Shown: positions 23,015-35,073 of the stretch, one piece after another
Layout of the letters: every line of letters starts with the position of its first letter
How positions within the stretch are numbered: position 1 is the first letter of the stretch
Source of the DNA: Heliocidaris erythrogramma
Taxonomy: Eukaryota; Echinodermata; Echinoidea; Camarodonta; Echinometridae
Reading direction: 5' to 3'
Assembly: GCA_025617745.1 (NCBI GenBank)
Contig: CM046870.1
Location: 25,277,501 to 25,341,500, forward strand
Length of the DNA: 64,000 nucleotides
The notes under the pieces: generated by a model
Told to the model about the DNA's origin: nothing
The model's database searches: none
Seen by the model: only the letters and a program-made list of their open reading frames with translations
Program-made: the position numbers and the translations under genes

Positions 23015-25285
23015 ATATATATATATACGGGAAAGAAAAAAAATATGAAAAAAAGAAAGAAAAAAAAAAAGAAGACAAAATGAAATGAAATGGAATAGCC
23101 TAGGGCATATCATATTGAGGTATAGTGTAATTAGAATATTATAAAATATAATAATATGAGATAATAATAAATGTGCGAGCAAAAAACAAAAAAAAAAACA
23201 AGTACAAAACATCAGTATTCAATTAATGCAATTCATTCATACTTTTTCCTCTGAACGGTTGTATAGTATAAATAAGTACATTGCAAATAGAGTATTAAAT
23301 CTCAATAGCAAGAATTATATTCATCGTCTATAAAATATTTCAATTGATAACTATGATCATAGCAAAACAAAAATAACATCGAGAACTACGTACGATTATA
23401 TATTTACAAAAGGAAAAAAAAAGGTAAATATATCATGAGGGCTGGAGGAAGGTAACGCTCACATTCTCTAGAGATGCAAGAGAAAAAAATTGCTATAAAA
23501 AAACAAGAACAAAAACAAAACAAAACAACGAAACAAAAAACAAAAAAACAAATACTGGAAAAGTACTCATAATTAACAAACAAGTAAATTAAAAAGCAAA
23601 AGAAAATATATACTTCCATGAAAATAAATTCATACATGATTTGAAATAAATTACAGAAAACTCATTTGGTAGGCACGTGTGGAACAATATAATAAAAATA
23701 TTAATAGAACGTCCACTAAGAGCAGTAAAACATAACATTGTATACAGAAGCGATGGAGGTGGGTTGTAATATATGACGGGGGGGGGGGGGGGGTGGCTAT
23801 GTAGACAAAACAATGCCATGATGAAGGGGAAAGAACATAATAAACACTGATAATGGGTGGAGGCATGCATGATTAGACGACAAAAACGACCAATTTAAGA
23901 GAAAATACCTCAGCGGCCTGACCCAGATGCGGAGTGGCGACCTGCTTTGAAATTAAGGGTGAATAAATCAGCTGTAAATTTTTCTGAGATGGAGGGAAAT
24001 CCATGTTTTGCAGCTACACAAGTTACGCTACAAATTGACAATATAAATTGACACTGAATGCATTTTCATTCTGACAGAAAAGAAACAATAACAAGGACAA
24101 AATTACAGCAATGACATTGCGGTAACATAACAGCATCATGTAACAGCATCATAATATATACGGGGAAAAAAAATATGAAAAAAAAAAAAAAGACAAAAAA
24201 AAGACAAAGACAAAATGAAATGAAATGGAATAGCCTAGGGCATATCATATTGAGGTATAGTGTAATTAGAATATTATAAAATATAATAATATGAGATAAT
24301 AATAAATGTGCGAGCAAAAAACAAAAAAAACAAGTACAAAACATCAGTATTCAATTAATGCAATTCATTCAAACTTTTTCCTCTGAACGGTTGTATAGTA
24401 TAAATAAGTACATTGCAAATAGAGTATTAAATCTCAATAGCAAGAATTATATTCATCGTCTATAAAATATTTCAATTGATAACTATGATCATAGCAAAAC
24501 AAAAATAACATTGAGAACTACGTACGATTATATATTTACAAAAGGAAAAAAAAAAGGTAAACATATCATGAGGGCTGGAGGAAGGTAACACTCACATTCT
24601 CTAGAGATGCAAGAGAAAAAAATTGCTATAAAAAAACAAAAACAAAAACAAAAACAAAACAACGAAACAAAAAACAAAAAAAACAAATACTGGAAAAGTA
24701 ATCATAATTAACAAACATGTAAATTAAAAAGCAAAAGAAAATATATACTTGCATGAAAATAAATTCATACATGATTTGAAATAAATTACAGAAAACTGTC
24801 ATTTGGTAGGCACGTGTGGAACAATATAATAAAAATATTAATAGAACGTCCACTAAGAGCAGTAAAACATAACATTGTATACAGAAGCGATGCAGGTGGG
24901 TTGTAATATATGACGGGGGGGGGGGGGTGGCTATGTAGACAAAACAATGCCATGATGAAGGGGAAAGAACATAATAAACACTGATAATGGGTGGAGGCAT
25001 GCATGATTAGACGACAAAAACGACTAATTTAAGATAAAATACCTCAGCGGCCTGACCCAGATGCGGAGTGGCGACCTGCTTTGAAATTAAGGGTGAATAA
25101 ATCAGCTGTAAATTTTTCTGAGATGGAGGGAAATCCATGTTTTGCAGCTACACAAGTTACGCTACAAATTGACAATATAAATTGACACTGAATGCATTTT
25201 CATTCTGACAGAAAAGAAACAATAACAAGGACAAAATTACATGACAGCATCATGTAACAGCATCATAATATATATGGCGAAATAT
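23015..25285 (-). repeat. Two tandem copies of a 1.14 kb unit in LINE spacer
   Basis: The unit containing GGAATAGCCTAGGGCATATC (about 23092 and 24228) through ACAGCATCATGTAACAGC (about 24130 and 25245) is repeated head to tail with an offset of about 1,136 bp. Copies differ mainly in homopolymer lengths and a few substitutions. The sequence is very A-rich on the + strand and non-coding. Confidence 0.85.
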
Positions 25286-25476
25286 ATAAATTATTTTATC
25301 AAGATGAATATATTTATTATGTTTCCATTCCGTTTCTTCTAGTGTCCAAGTTCTTTCTTTCAATTCTTTACTTCAGTTTCTTCTTAACTGATTTATTTCT
25401 TATATATACATATATATATATATTCGTCTTATGGTTTCTTCTTACAGTTTGAATTTATTCTTGATAGAAAGAAAGA

Positions 25477-26660
25477 TTACTTATCTTCATTATCCCAGTT
25501 TTTCCAGCTTGATTGACCTCCAGTCGTAGATGGCTTCCGAGTTTGAAGGTAGAGATTGATACCATTGATTCGAATGCGGGTTGACAGTTTCTGCTCTTTT
25601 CGAAGCTTGTATGCTACTGCTGCTAGCTTGCCGCGTTCACGTTTCATGTTGGGTGGTAGGTCCGTCCGTATCGTAACACGGGCGAACAATTGGTTGAGTG
25701 CTTGTGTCGGCCCGATGCCGGCAAGTTGCTGCGGTGGCTCGTTGGTAAGCTGCTCTGCTTGCTGCTGCTGTATCCCTGGTGGTACGGGGGGTTGACCCTG
25801 GGTGGTAGGTTGAGAAGGTTGCTGACCGGTGGGTTCGATAGTGGTTGTTCCAGTGTGGTGTTGTCTGTGAGAATCCTCGAAGGCGTTCAATAGGCGATCA
25901 CGGTCCGACATATTGACAAATCGGATGATAATGGGGCGTATCTTGGCTCCATTGCCGATACCGTGCTGGGGGCGGGGAGACGGTGGGCGTTGACCAATAG
26001 AACTTTACCGGCCTCGGTCGCGGGGAATTTGAGGAAGAAGCTCAATACATCGTTAACAACGGCATATATGTTCTCATTTTTCCTCTCCCCCACCCCATAT
26101 ACCAAGAGGTTTTGCTTTCGCTGGTGAAGTTCTAGCAATATGATCTTTTCCTCAATTTCCTTACTTTTCTTCTCCAACTCATCTTTCACTTTTGGTAGAT
26201 AATCCTTTTCGATGGCCTTGATTTTCTCCGCGTTGAAGTTGACAGCTCCTTCCAATTCTATAACGGCTCTTTTGGTTTCAGCTAAATCGTGTTTTATGAG
26301 ACTCACATCCTCACCAATGGCGTCAAATCTAGCGTTCATTTGTGTAGTAAGCTGCGAGAACATAGCTTTCATTTGGTTGATTACGTCCCCTTGACCCGTA
26401 GGCACGGCATTACTGACAATACTCGAGTTCGCGGGTTCCGTCACGTGACTCTCGTTCCCGCCAGAAGGGGATCGGGAGGTGGATTCCCTTCTAATCATGC
26501 ACGAATGCGAAGTACTGGCTTTCGAAGTCGCTGTCGAATTCGAATTTTGCGTTGACATTTTCCTAGGCCTGGGAGGTAGTGTTTTTGAAGCCGTTGATGA
26601 TCGAAAGTTATATGATTTCTCACTATTCATCTCTATCAGAGTCGGGGTTAGGCTGTTCAA
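25477..26660 (-). pseudogene. LINE ORF1: coiled coil plus RRM-like domain, frameshifted
   Basis: The protein starts MNSLTPTLIEM with a Ser/Thr/Pro-rich N-terminus, then about 90 residues of heptad-like coiled coil (FSQLTTQMNARFDAI onward). An RNA-binding region follows with QRKQNLLVYGV and, after a one-base shift near 25965 in a C-run, IRPIIIRFVN. The C-terminal part has RIRINGINLYLQTRK. This order matches L1-type ORF1 proteins, which bind LINE RNA as trimers. About 394 residues if the shift is disregarded. It is GC-richer than its surroundings. Confidence 0.8.
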
Positions 26661-26706
26661 TCACATATCAGTCAAATAGCGGGAGCGCGTGAAATATACG
26701 TCTGGT

Positions 26707-28562
26707 TGCTACGAATGCATAGGTCCGAAATCAGCACATTTGAACTCATTGAATTCACTGTAGTACAAAATTGTGTATCTTTGGACTTGTGTGTTGTCTA
26801 TAGGGCCCCCTACTGCATCATCCTCTTTAAATGTGTTTATCGATGATTTTTCTTGTCTACTAGATTATCTTCTTTTTAAGAAGTCCAGTATATTAATTGC
26901 TGGTGACTTTAATATTCATGTTAATAACACTACCCCAATTTCGCTGCCTTTCCTTGAAACTTTGAAAGCTTATGACCTGATACAACATATTCAGGTCCCA
27001 ACACATATTCATGGCAACATTTTAGATCTGCTTATTACTCGCCAATCTGATGGTAACATTGTCTCTGACATTAATGTTGTAGATGGTCTATCAGATCATC
27101 TAGCCATCATTTGTCATTTGAACCTAACAAAACCTTCTGCTGATAAGACTATCATACATACACGTAATATTAAGTCCATAAACGCTGAACTGTTCATGGC
27201 AAGAGTTACTGAGCTATATCTATTTGATTGTTGCTCAGGTAATGTCTCAGAATCTGTTAATAATTACAACTCTCTCCTGAACACTGTTCTTGATGAATTT
27301 GCACCTGTGAAAGCTAGATGTGTCATAGTTCGCCCAAATACTCAATGGTTCTGTCAGGAAATTGCTCACGCAATCAGCGGCAGGTAGTACAGTCATGTGT
27401 TCGAGCTGCCAAATTATCATACAACTCTAAGCTTATTGAAAACTGTACAGATACAAGACAGCTTTTTAGAGTTGCTAACGCTCTGTTAAATAGAAAAAAG
27501 CATACTCCTTTTCCTACCTTGATAAATCTTGCGAATCGTTTTAGTAATTTTTTCTCTGAGAAAATACAAAATGTTATATCAACACTTCCTAACATAGGAG
27601 GGTTTGATATACCTCTAATCACAGATAAGACATTAGATACACTCTCTCCTACATCTTCTGATGAGATGACGTCCATCATAATGAGTTTATCCTCCAAATC
27701 AAGTGAACTTGATCCCATACCGACATCACCTCTGAAACAATGCCTCCCTGCTATTGTACGATCAATTGTGACTATAATAAACACAAGTCTTGGTTCAGGA
27801 ATAGTCCCAGACACTATGAAGGTTGCTGCAGTACGTCCAACTCTTAAGAAATCTAATCTGAACTTTGAGTGTCTGCAGAACTATAGACCAATCTCAAACT
27901 TGTCATATTTGTCCAAATTGGCAGAACGAGTGGCTTTCTCACGTCTTCGCACTTATCTTATTCAAAACAATCTTATTGATAATTTTCAATCTGCTTACCG
28001 TCCACATCATAGTGTGGAAACTCTGTTAACTAATCTTGTAGATAGTATCCTCTATGAAATGGACAAAGGTAATATAACATTTCTGGTGTTACTTGATATG
28101 TCAAGTGCATTTGATACTATAGATCACAAAATACTTGTGAAGAGACTCCGCTCTCTTGGGGTCACAGGATCTGCGTTACTGTGGTTTTCATCATACATAG
28201 AAAATAGAACCCAGTATGTCTCTGTAAATAACTCTAAATCTGAGAAGAGTGGTCTTTCCTATGGTGTACCACAAGGCTCTGTGGGAGGTCCGCTTTTGTT
28301 TTCTATATACCTTCAACCAATTAGTTTTATTATTAAGAAGCATAATATTAGGTACCATTGTTACGCTGACGACATTCAGCTATTTGTTTCTGTACCTCCA
28401 TCCTCTGATGCGATTGCTGAGGCTATTACAATTATTGAGGCCTGTATTCATGATATGAAAGACTGGATGGATTCTAACAGTCTTAAGATAAATGAGAGCA
28501 AAACTGAGTTCATGATTTTGGGCTCTAAGAATTCTTTAATTAGGGCCAATCATAATCAATAA
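26707..28562 (+). pseudogene. LINE ORF2 3' half: endonuclease end and reverse transcriptase
   Basis: Continuation of the frame broken at 18867. It starts with STFELIEFTVV and CVVYR, has a one-base shift at about 26803, then LIAGDFNIHVNN, PTHIHGNILDLLIT and DGLSDHLAII of the endonuclease (to 27387). A second shift near 27385 leads to the polymerase with NYRPISNLS, LDMSSAFDTIDHKIL, GVPQGSVGGPLLF and the catalytic YADD. It ends shortly after the polymerase core, so the 3' end is missing. The YADDIQLF form and the upstream NPGP motif fit CR1/L2-like LINEs. Confidence 0.8.
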
Positions 28563-28710
28563 AATTTAAAAGGAATGATATAAAACGAAATTTAATGCTC
28601 AAAGAATGAAAATGAACCATGAGAGCAGAGAGTTGACGAAAATGGTACGAACTTGAACGCCTATTCATGAATTCGAATCCTACTCTGATGAAAATGGGCG
28701 GGAAAACCTA

Positions 28711-29937
28711 TACTAAAATATGACAATAACTTATCCTCTATTTTTCTACTAAGAAATATCGATCAAATTGCTTCCGAATATAACAATATAGACCCATATT
28801 CAAGCTTTCAAGGTTTATTTTCCCCCCGAATGTCTTACGAACGAACATGTATATAAAAATTGATATAACATAATATTGAATACAATTACATTAAATGTGT
28901 ACATACAAGGAAAAATGGGGAAAAGGAGATATAATTAAACATAATAAACAGTTGTACTATCATATTTTCGATATAACTGGGCATAGCAAAGAAACGTATT
29001 AAAGCGAATGAGTCTATTGAAAAGCTCTGCTTGTATCTTATGAGTTATGGAACCCTTTATGTAAAAAAGAACATAAGATGAATAAATACAAATAGAATTA
29101 GTTAAAATACTATTAAAGAACTGTAGGTATACACATACTTTACATTACGCTTCTCTTACACTACAAAATAGAAGAGTTGTAAAAATGGCATGTGTAATAA
29201 CAAGCAATGTCTAAGGCCAAAATACACTGCGAGAAAACAATAATGATAATTCATTCTGTCGGTTTTAAACCAATATTTGACATCAATAATTATACCAAGC
29301 AAAAACATATCTAGCCAAGTTGTCTACTTATGGAAACCCGCGCAATAGCTTTTCATTTTTAGAGAACTGCGTATTCATGGTATTCGACTTTAGCATTTGT
29401 TATTAAATGAATGTTGTTTGATTGGTTTGAATAAATGTCGATATGTGGAAAAATGTTAGTGCATTGGCATATCACCAGGAATATTTGATGCAATAGTGAT
29501 ATCGACTAGTTATAGCTATTTCAGTTTTCCTACTTAAATTTTAATCGAGTTGCAGGTAATGATGTCTATTAATTGTATTTATTTTAATTTTGTTTTGGCT
29601 GTGGCGTTTTTTAACTCGTCATCATGATTCAAAGGGTTTTTAAAAGTGTATGAATAACTAATTTCTCCATTTTTCGATGAATTTAGCTCTTCAAAATATT
29701 TTAATTTTGTCTCGCATTTTTAAATCTTCTACGACGGAGAAAATACAAAATAAAAATTCAAACACAAAGATATACATGTATGTGTTTAACGGAGTATATA
29801 TATATAGAGAGAGAGAGAGAGGGGGAGAGAGAGGCAACAAAATAAGTACACCTGCAGACGTAGCTGTTGCCTCTATATATAATTAGCACCCGAGTACTCT
29901 ACCCCACCATGATAAAGAGTGTGAGCCAATTGTTGCT

Positions 29938-29982
<45 letters not shown>

Positions 29983-30191
29983 CATAGCATGATTTCATAC
30001 CCCTTTCTTCCTCTCTCCGTATGAAACTTGTTCTACCCTTTTCACATGCAACACTTCAAAACAATGGCAGATTGGAGGCAACTGCTGTACGCGTGAAAGG
30101 TTTGAAAGTGTTTGCAAACCAATCCCTTATTTCAGAATCCTTGATTCGCAACTCGTTGAAATAACCGTTTCCCTCTCCATTTTTTTGACAG
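28711..30191 (+). other. Distal part of main intron, gene copy 2
   Basis: It resumes exactly where cassette 1 continues after 3464. It aligns to 4520, then has GA (about 29806-29832) and TA (29940-29980) microsatellites in place of the copy-1-specific insertions, then the conserved 170 bp before the acceptor TTTTTGACAG. No gene is seen. Confidence 0.65.
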
Positions 30192-30200
30192 ATAAAAAAT

Positions 30201-30419
30201 ATGTCGTCAAATCAACCCTCTTCCCAGGTGAGCGCTGGAGCCAACCGTGTGGGTTATGGCCCTGGTGGCATCCAGTCCGGTACCGCAGCGGCTGGTCACA
30301 TGTCCTCAAGTGCGAAGAGTCATGGAGGCGGAGTTCCCTCGGGAAGTCCAGTATCTCAGATGCAGTCCGCAGGAAGCAAGGGCAGCTACCACACTGGCGG
30401 TGGTGGTGGCAAGAAGTAG
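30201..30419 (+). CDS. Gene copy 2: Gly/Ser-rich basic small protein
   Basis: 72 residues, terminal exon beginning at 30192 after TTTTTTGACAG. It differs from copy 1 by two Pro-to-Ser changes (one in the N-terminal QPP, one in GIQPG) and a silent change (TCG to TCA). The pentaglycine-KK end and the internal CAG|GTGAGC are retained. Promoter, leader exon and candidate exon 2 are intact, but the intron before this exon has grown to 13.5 kb through the 11.9 kb insertion, which could affect expression. Function unknown. Confidence 0.6.
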   Translation: MSSNQPSSQVSAGANRVGYGPGGIQSGTAAAGHMSSSAKSHGGGVPSGSPVSQMQSAGSKGSYHTGGGGGKK

Positions 30420-30591
30420 ATTGACTGGGTGATTTTCTCGACTGGTCCGGAGATCTGGCTATGAGTTCATCGAGGCTAACTTGTAGCCAATTAGCGACGG
30501 ACAGAAAGAGGAATCGCCAGTAAACAGTCAACGTACTACATTTATTAAGAACAAATTAACTTGTGTATATTATCTTAATGTACAATTTAGC

Positions 30592-30915
30592 CAGGGGCGT
30601 CGCTAGACCATTTTTTATAGGGATGTTGGTGGTTGGTGCAAATTTGCCGACAAGTTATCTGAAAGTTTTCCTGAAGGCAAAAGGAAAACAAAAGGTTTTC
30701 AATTTTGCAAACAAAAGAAAACACAGGTTTGTCGGTTTCTAAATTTGCCAAGGAACAGAATGTTCACTTTTTCCCTAGGCAGGCAGCAAAAAGGATTTTT
30801 AGATTTACCGACACGGTGTCCATATCAAATACAGTATGTCTGTTTTGCCAACAGAAAATTTGTGGTGGGGGGGGGGGGGGCACACCCCAACACCCCTCTA
30901 GCGAAGCCCCTCCAG
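30592..30915. mobile_element. hAT-like non-autonomous element, cassette 2
   Basis: Orthologous to 5907-6232, with the same CAGGGGCGTCGCTAGA and CTAGCGAAGCCCCTCCAG ends. Confidence 0.55.
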
Positions 30916-31767
30916 TTCATCCCATCAGGCGGTGAGAATATGAAGATGTTTAAATTCTTTAACACGTTTTTAGGCTGCTAATTCCATTAAATTTCCAACA
31001 ATAGTCTGATATGAGTTATTTTCTCGTCACTGTTCATTTTTTTTATTACTGTAAGTTCATCTCTCCCTTTAATTATTGTATTTTATCTATCTAATAGAAA
31101 AAAAATAATACAATTAATCTCCCATGCAGTTATGCATCTAAATACTTCCATGTACTTTCATGGTGCCTGTATTCGGCGATATCCACCATTGCTAAAAGCT
31201 CAATTCGCTTGCTATATAATTTTAATTATTAGGAAATGATAAAAAGTAGACTGCAGGACACATAAAAAGAGAAACAAATAGAAAAATATACCATAATTTT
31301 ATTTTAAAATTATGTTTATATCTTAATGAAGCTATGTCTAAGTAGTCCTTTTTTAGTCGGAATATATTATTAATTGAATAGATTATTTTGATGATTGTAG
31401 TCAAAATCAGGGGCGAATCCAGGGTTTTGTAAAGGGGCACACAAATTTTCTGACAAGGAAAAAAAAGGTTATCACATGTTTTGGGATCTCTTAATTTTAA
31501 TTAACACTATAGTACTATAAATTATGATACTTTACATGGTATTTTTCGTAGTGTAAACAACTATTAAAAAAGCCTCGAACAAAAGCAATTACGATGTGTT
31601 CCTTTGATTTTTCTTTAGAATTAATTTGTCTTCTGCATTCCGTGGATATATTATCAGATGGTTTAATCAAAAGGGGAAGCAATTATTTTTCAATGGCAAA
31701 TACTATGGACTTTCTGTGAAAATACTGTAAACGGATTATAAATATTTCTGTTTGCATATGACTGTGG

Positions 31768-32118
31768 TGTTGAATGAATGAATGATTGATTATTGGATTT
31801 GTTTAACCTGTTGATTGTTGACTGGATGTTCTTTTGTGGTCACTGATTAATCGTATTTGATTGGTTGTATGATTCTTGTTGGTATGAATATTTGATTTTG
31901 ATATATTAATTTTAATGACATATTGACTTAGCTTGTTGATTTATTGATTTGATTGAAAAAAATAAATGGTTACCAGATTAATTATTGATTGATTCATGGA
32001 TTGGTTGATTGAATGATTAGATTGATTAATTGGTTGATTGATTAATTTGTTATTGTTTGAATGATTGGTTGATTGATTAATTGCTTGATTGATTGATTTG
32101 TTATTGATTGATTGATTA
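31768..32118. repeat. Degenerate TGAT microsatellite, cassette 2
   Basis: Same position and composition as 7128-7482. Confidence 0.9.
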
Positions 32119-32233
32119 CAGGGACAACCCGGTTAACGTAGGCAATTAATGGGTTAATAATATATTTCCATTTTATTTATTTATCTAGTGGCCATGTAAT
32201 CATCACAACGATACGATTAAAGACATTTATTTA

Positions 32234-33430
32234 TAAAACAGTCGGGTCGCGGCTCGCTGGGTAGAAATTTTCCAACATTTTGCAGGAATTTTATGTATTG
32301 TATCTTTTTTTTCATACCCCAGCAAAATAAAAAAGGGAATTTTGTTTCCCTCCGAAATTTTCAGGAATTTTGTGTACAATTTTTTTTGAGCAACCCCCCA
32401 AAAAGAGTTTTTTTTTTCAAACATTTTAATGAACTTTTATGTATGGAATTTTCTTTTTTTTGTGAAGTTTTTTTTTGTTGTTGTTGTCAAAAATGCTGCA
32501 TCATAATCTCCAAAAACCTGGAGGGGGAGAGGGGGGGGGGGGGGGGGGCGCCGTTTGCCCGAATATTAACTTTCCAGTGTCACTCGCGAGCAAAACAATT
32601 GGCCAGTTTTTCATTCTTTTTCTGTCCTTCCCGTTTCCGTTCCTCCTTTTCTTTGTATTTTTGTTTTCCTTTCCTTTCCCTTTTCTTTTCATTTTTCTTC
32701 TTCTTTCTCTTTTTCATTCCTTCTTTTCTTTCTATTTTTGTTTTCCTTTCCTTTTCCTTTTCTTTTTTCTTTTCTTTTTTCGTCTCCTTTCTCCTCTTCC
32801 CTCTCCCTTTGTTCACCATCCTTGGGTTTTTTGCCGACAGAGGTGGCGCATTTGCCGACGGCAATTTTGAGTCGGGAGGGGGGGGGGGGAATTGCCGTCG
32901 GCAAATGCGCCACCACTGTTGGCAATAAAAGCAACAAGGAGGGTGGAAAAAGGGAGAGAGAACAGGAAAGGGAAAGGAGAAAGGAGAAAAGAGAAAATAT
33001 GGCCAATTGTTTTGCTCGCGAGCGACACTGGAAAATTAATATTCGGGCAAAAGGCGTCCCTCTTCGGCAATAGGCTGCAGCCCCCGCCCCTCCCCCCCCC
33101 CCAAGGATTTTCAAAGTTCCGATATTCGGGCAACTACGACTTCATATTCGGGCAGCTTATTTCTATATATGGTTTTGGAGATTAGATTGCAGCATTCCCC
33201 CCCCCCCCCCCAAAAAAAAAAAAAATAATAAAAATAAAAAAAAAATAAATAAATAAATAAATTAAAAAAAATAAATAAATAAAAAATAAATAAATAAATA
33301 AATAAATTTAAAAAAAATAAATAAAATAAAAATTATTCCATACATAAAATTCCTGCAAAATATTCGGAAAAATTCCTCTTTTTTCTGCTCAAAGAAAAGA
33401 AGATACCATACACTGCGACCCGACTGTTTA
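32234..33430. mobile_element. Foldback element FB, cassette 2
   Basis: Orthologous to 7604-8595 with the same AACAGTCGGGTCGC/CGACCCGACTGTT ends. The centre holds a longer CTTTTC tract, a second internal palindrome (GGCGCATTTGCCGACGGC near 32845, inverted near 32895) and an AAATAAAT run (33220-33330). Non-coding. Confidence 0.7.
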
Positions 33431-33559
33431 GTAAAAGCCGGTGTTACATGCATATATTCACCGGTTCTGATTCTTTTTACAGAACAGCGGTTAAGGGATG
33501 TTGGATGACAACCAAAACCATTGTGAAGGGTAGAACGAGGGTTGTTTATTTGGGGGCAT

Positions 33560-34089
33560 CTCGTTTTTCCGAAGGTTCGTTTTTCCGAAGGTTCGTTTTT
33601 CCGAAGGTTCGTATTTCCGAAACACTAATTTCCCATGCCTGGGGGTTCATAATTCCGAAAATGAAAAAGGGTTCGTAATTCCGAACATTTGTTGCATTAT
33701 TCCGAAGGTTCGTTATTCCGAAGGTTCGTTTATCCGAAGGTTCGTTTATCCGAAGGTTCATAATTCCGAAAATGAAATAGGGTTCATATTTCCGAAGGTT
33801 CGTATTTCCGAAAATGAAAAAGGGTTCATAATTCCGAAGGTTCGTATTCCCGGAAATGAAATGAGGTTCATAATTCCGAAAATGAAATAAGGTTCGTATT
33901 TCCGAAAATGAAAAGGGGTTCGTATTTCCGAAAATGAAATAGGGTTCGTATTTCCGAAAATGAAAAAGGGTTCGTATTTCCGAAAATGAAATAGGGTTCG
34001 TATTTCCGAAAATGAAAAAGGGTTCGTATTTCCGAAAATGAAATAGGGTTCGTATTTCCGAAAAATGAAATAGGGTTCATAATTCCTGG
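33560..34089. repeat. Left 26-bp array of Z element A
   Basis: Repeated units of about 26 bp, TTCGTATTTCCGAAAATGAA followed by AAAGGG or ATAGGG, preceded by shorter GAAGGTTCGT(T/A)TTTCC units. Arranged as the left inverted arm of the element. Confidence 0.95.
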
Positions 34090-34621
34090 TAAAAAAAGGC
34101 GAATTCATCAGGAGCAGAGGTGTACCAACGGGGGGGGGGGGGGGGGGGGGGCACGCCCCCATCCCTCCCTCATCGGATGGCGAAGAAATAAGAAAAAAAA
34201 GAAAGAAAATGGAATAGGAAAGTGAGACGGTTCCGGCAACCCCCCCCCCCCCCCCCTCAACCCTCTTCCACCAGCGGCGTCTTAGATTAGCTTTAAGATT
34301 ATTCCAAAAGACTTGTGCCTCCAATGGTGCCAGTGCTCCCACAATGGCTAGACTCTAGCTACGCCACTGTTAAAGGGAAAATTTAGGGTCACGATAGGAT
34401 ATTATGGTTTTAATTGCCATCTTCAAAAAGCGGATCTCTTTTCGACGAAAAGCACCTCCCCACCCCCGCAATGAATAAAAAAATGAAATAGAGACACAAA
34501 ACTGGGAAGGTTTATAAAAGAGGAGAGGAGAAGAGAAAAGAGACGAAAATAAGAGGACGAGATTAGAAGAATCGAATAAGTGTTTATGTGTGTGTGTGTG
34601 TGTGTGAGGGGGGTGGGCGTG

Positions 34622-34817
34622 TTAAGCAGTATTTCCGAGGACATTTTCGGACAGAGAACAAAAAAAAAACATGAGAACAATGGTCCTCGGAAGCCGGACA
34701 ATAGTCCTCGAACGTCGAACAATGAATTTATGCCTTATTCCGTCGACTGTCCGAGGACGGAGGAACAATAGAGGAACAATACTTGTCCTCGGAAATAAAG
34801 CAATACAAGACTGTGTG
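34622..34817 (+). mobile_element. X element 1, TCCGAGGAC motif
   Basis: About 195 bp. It starts near TTAAGCAGTATTTCCGAGGACA and ends TTGTCCTCGGAAATAAAGC-AATACAAGACTG. The motif TCCGAGGAC/GTCCTCGGA occurs at both ends and at several inner places, with ACAGAGAACAAAA after the first copy and a TTATTCCGTCGACTG block in the middle. It lies against TG microsatellite; the sibling Z element B has only TG repeats here. Confidence 0.7.
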
Positions 34818-34830
34818 CGTGTGTGCGTTT

Positions 34831-35016
34831 GTTTAGCATTATGTCCGAGGACATTTTCGGACAGAGAACAAAAAAAAATCATGACAACAATGGTCCTCGG
34901 AAGCCGGACAATAGTCCTCGAACGTCGAACAATGAATTTATGCCTTATTCCGTCGACTGTCCGAGGACGAGTAACAATAGCGGAACAATAGTTGTCCTCG
35001 GAAGTAAAGCCATGTA
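34831..35016 (+). mobile_element. X element 2, TCCGAGGAC motif
   Basis: Near-identical to X element 1 in the interior. The left end is GTTTAGCATTATGTCCGAGG and the right end CCTCGGAAGTAAAGCCATGTAAAC, directly followed by TG microsatellite. Its right end, read inward (GTTTACATGGCTTTACTTCC), resembles the outer end of the Z elements. Confidence 0.7.
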
Positions 35017-35073
35017 AACGTGTGTGCGTGTGTGTGTGTGTGTGTGTGTTTGTGTGCGTGTGTGCGTGTGTGG

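Larger units (their letters stand above)
18868..26700 (-). mobile_element. Nearly full-length LINE inserted into the + strand LINE
   Basis: Read on the - strand, it has ORF1 (26660-25477), a 2.9 kb spacer with a tandem duplication, ORF2 (22606-19470), a 3' region and a terminal (GAATT)n tail at 18868-18895. It splits the + strand LINE at 18867/about 26700. No convincing target duplication was found, and the 5' end is placed only to within about 30 bp. It is well preserved: ORF2 has one internal stop and one 20-bp duplication, ORF1 one shift. This points to fairly recent activity. ORF1 and ORF2 could come from two elements; the shared orientation and order favour one. Confidence 0.7.
16854..28710. 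mobile_element. 11.9 kb TA-flanked inverted-end element in intron of copy 2
   Basis: It begins TAGGTTTTCCCGCCCA and ends with the inverted form GGGCGGGAAAACCTA. It is flanked by TA at 16852-16853 and 28711-28712. Cassette 1 shows the empty site GTTAAATACTAAAA with one TA (3463-3464), and cassette 3 is also empty near 47070. Outer ends also share TTTC-TC and a GAATTCA-GAATAGGC block in inverted form. It contains a hAT-like MITE, a LINE on the + strand and a second LINE on the - strand. No transposase was found, so it is a non-autonomous element inflated by nested LINEs. TA duplication fits several DNA-transposon groups. Confidence 0.75.
30420..32233 (+). other. 3' flank of gene copy 2
   Basis: Close match to 5735-7603, lacking the GATGATG repeat. 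It contains the hAT-like element (30592-30915) and the TGAT microsatellite (31768-32118). No gene is seen. Confidence 0.7.

Noticed and set aside
22591..25004. Phe/Leu-rich frames of 70-124 codons on the - strand
   Set aside because: A-rich + strand sequence of the LINE spacer. The pairs reflect the tandem duplication, not genes.
33560..34089. Regular 26-bp repeats as a CRISPR array
   Set aside because: No unique spacers between repeats, eukaryotic setting, and the array forms an inverted arm of a transposable element.
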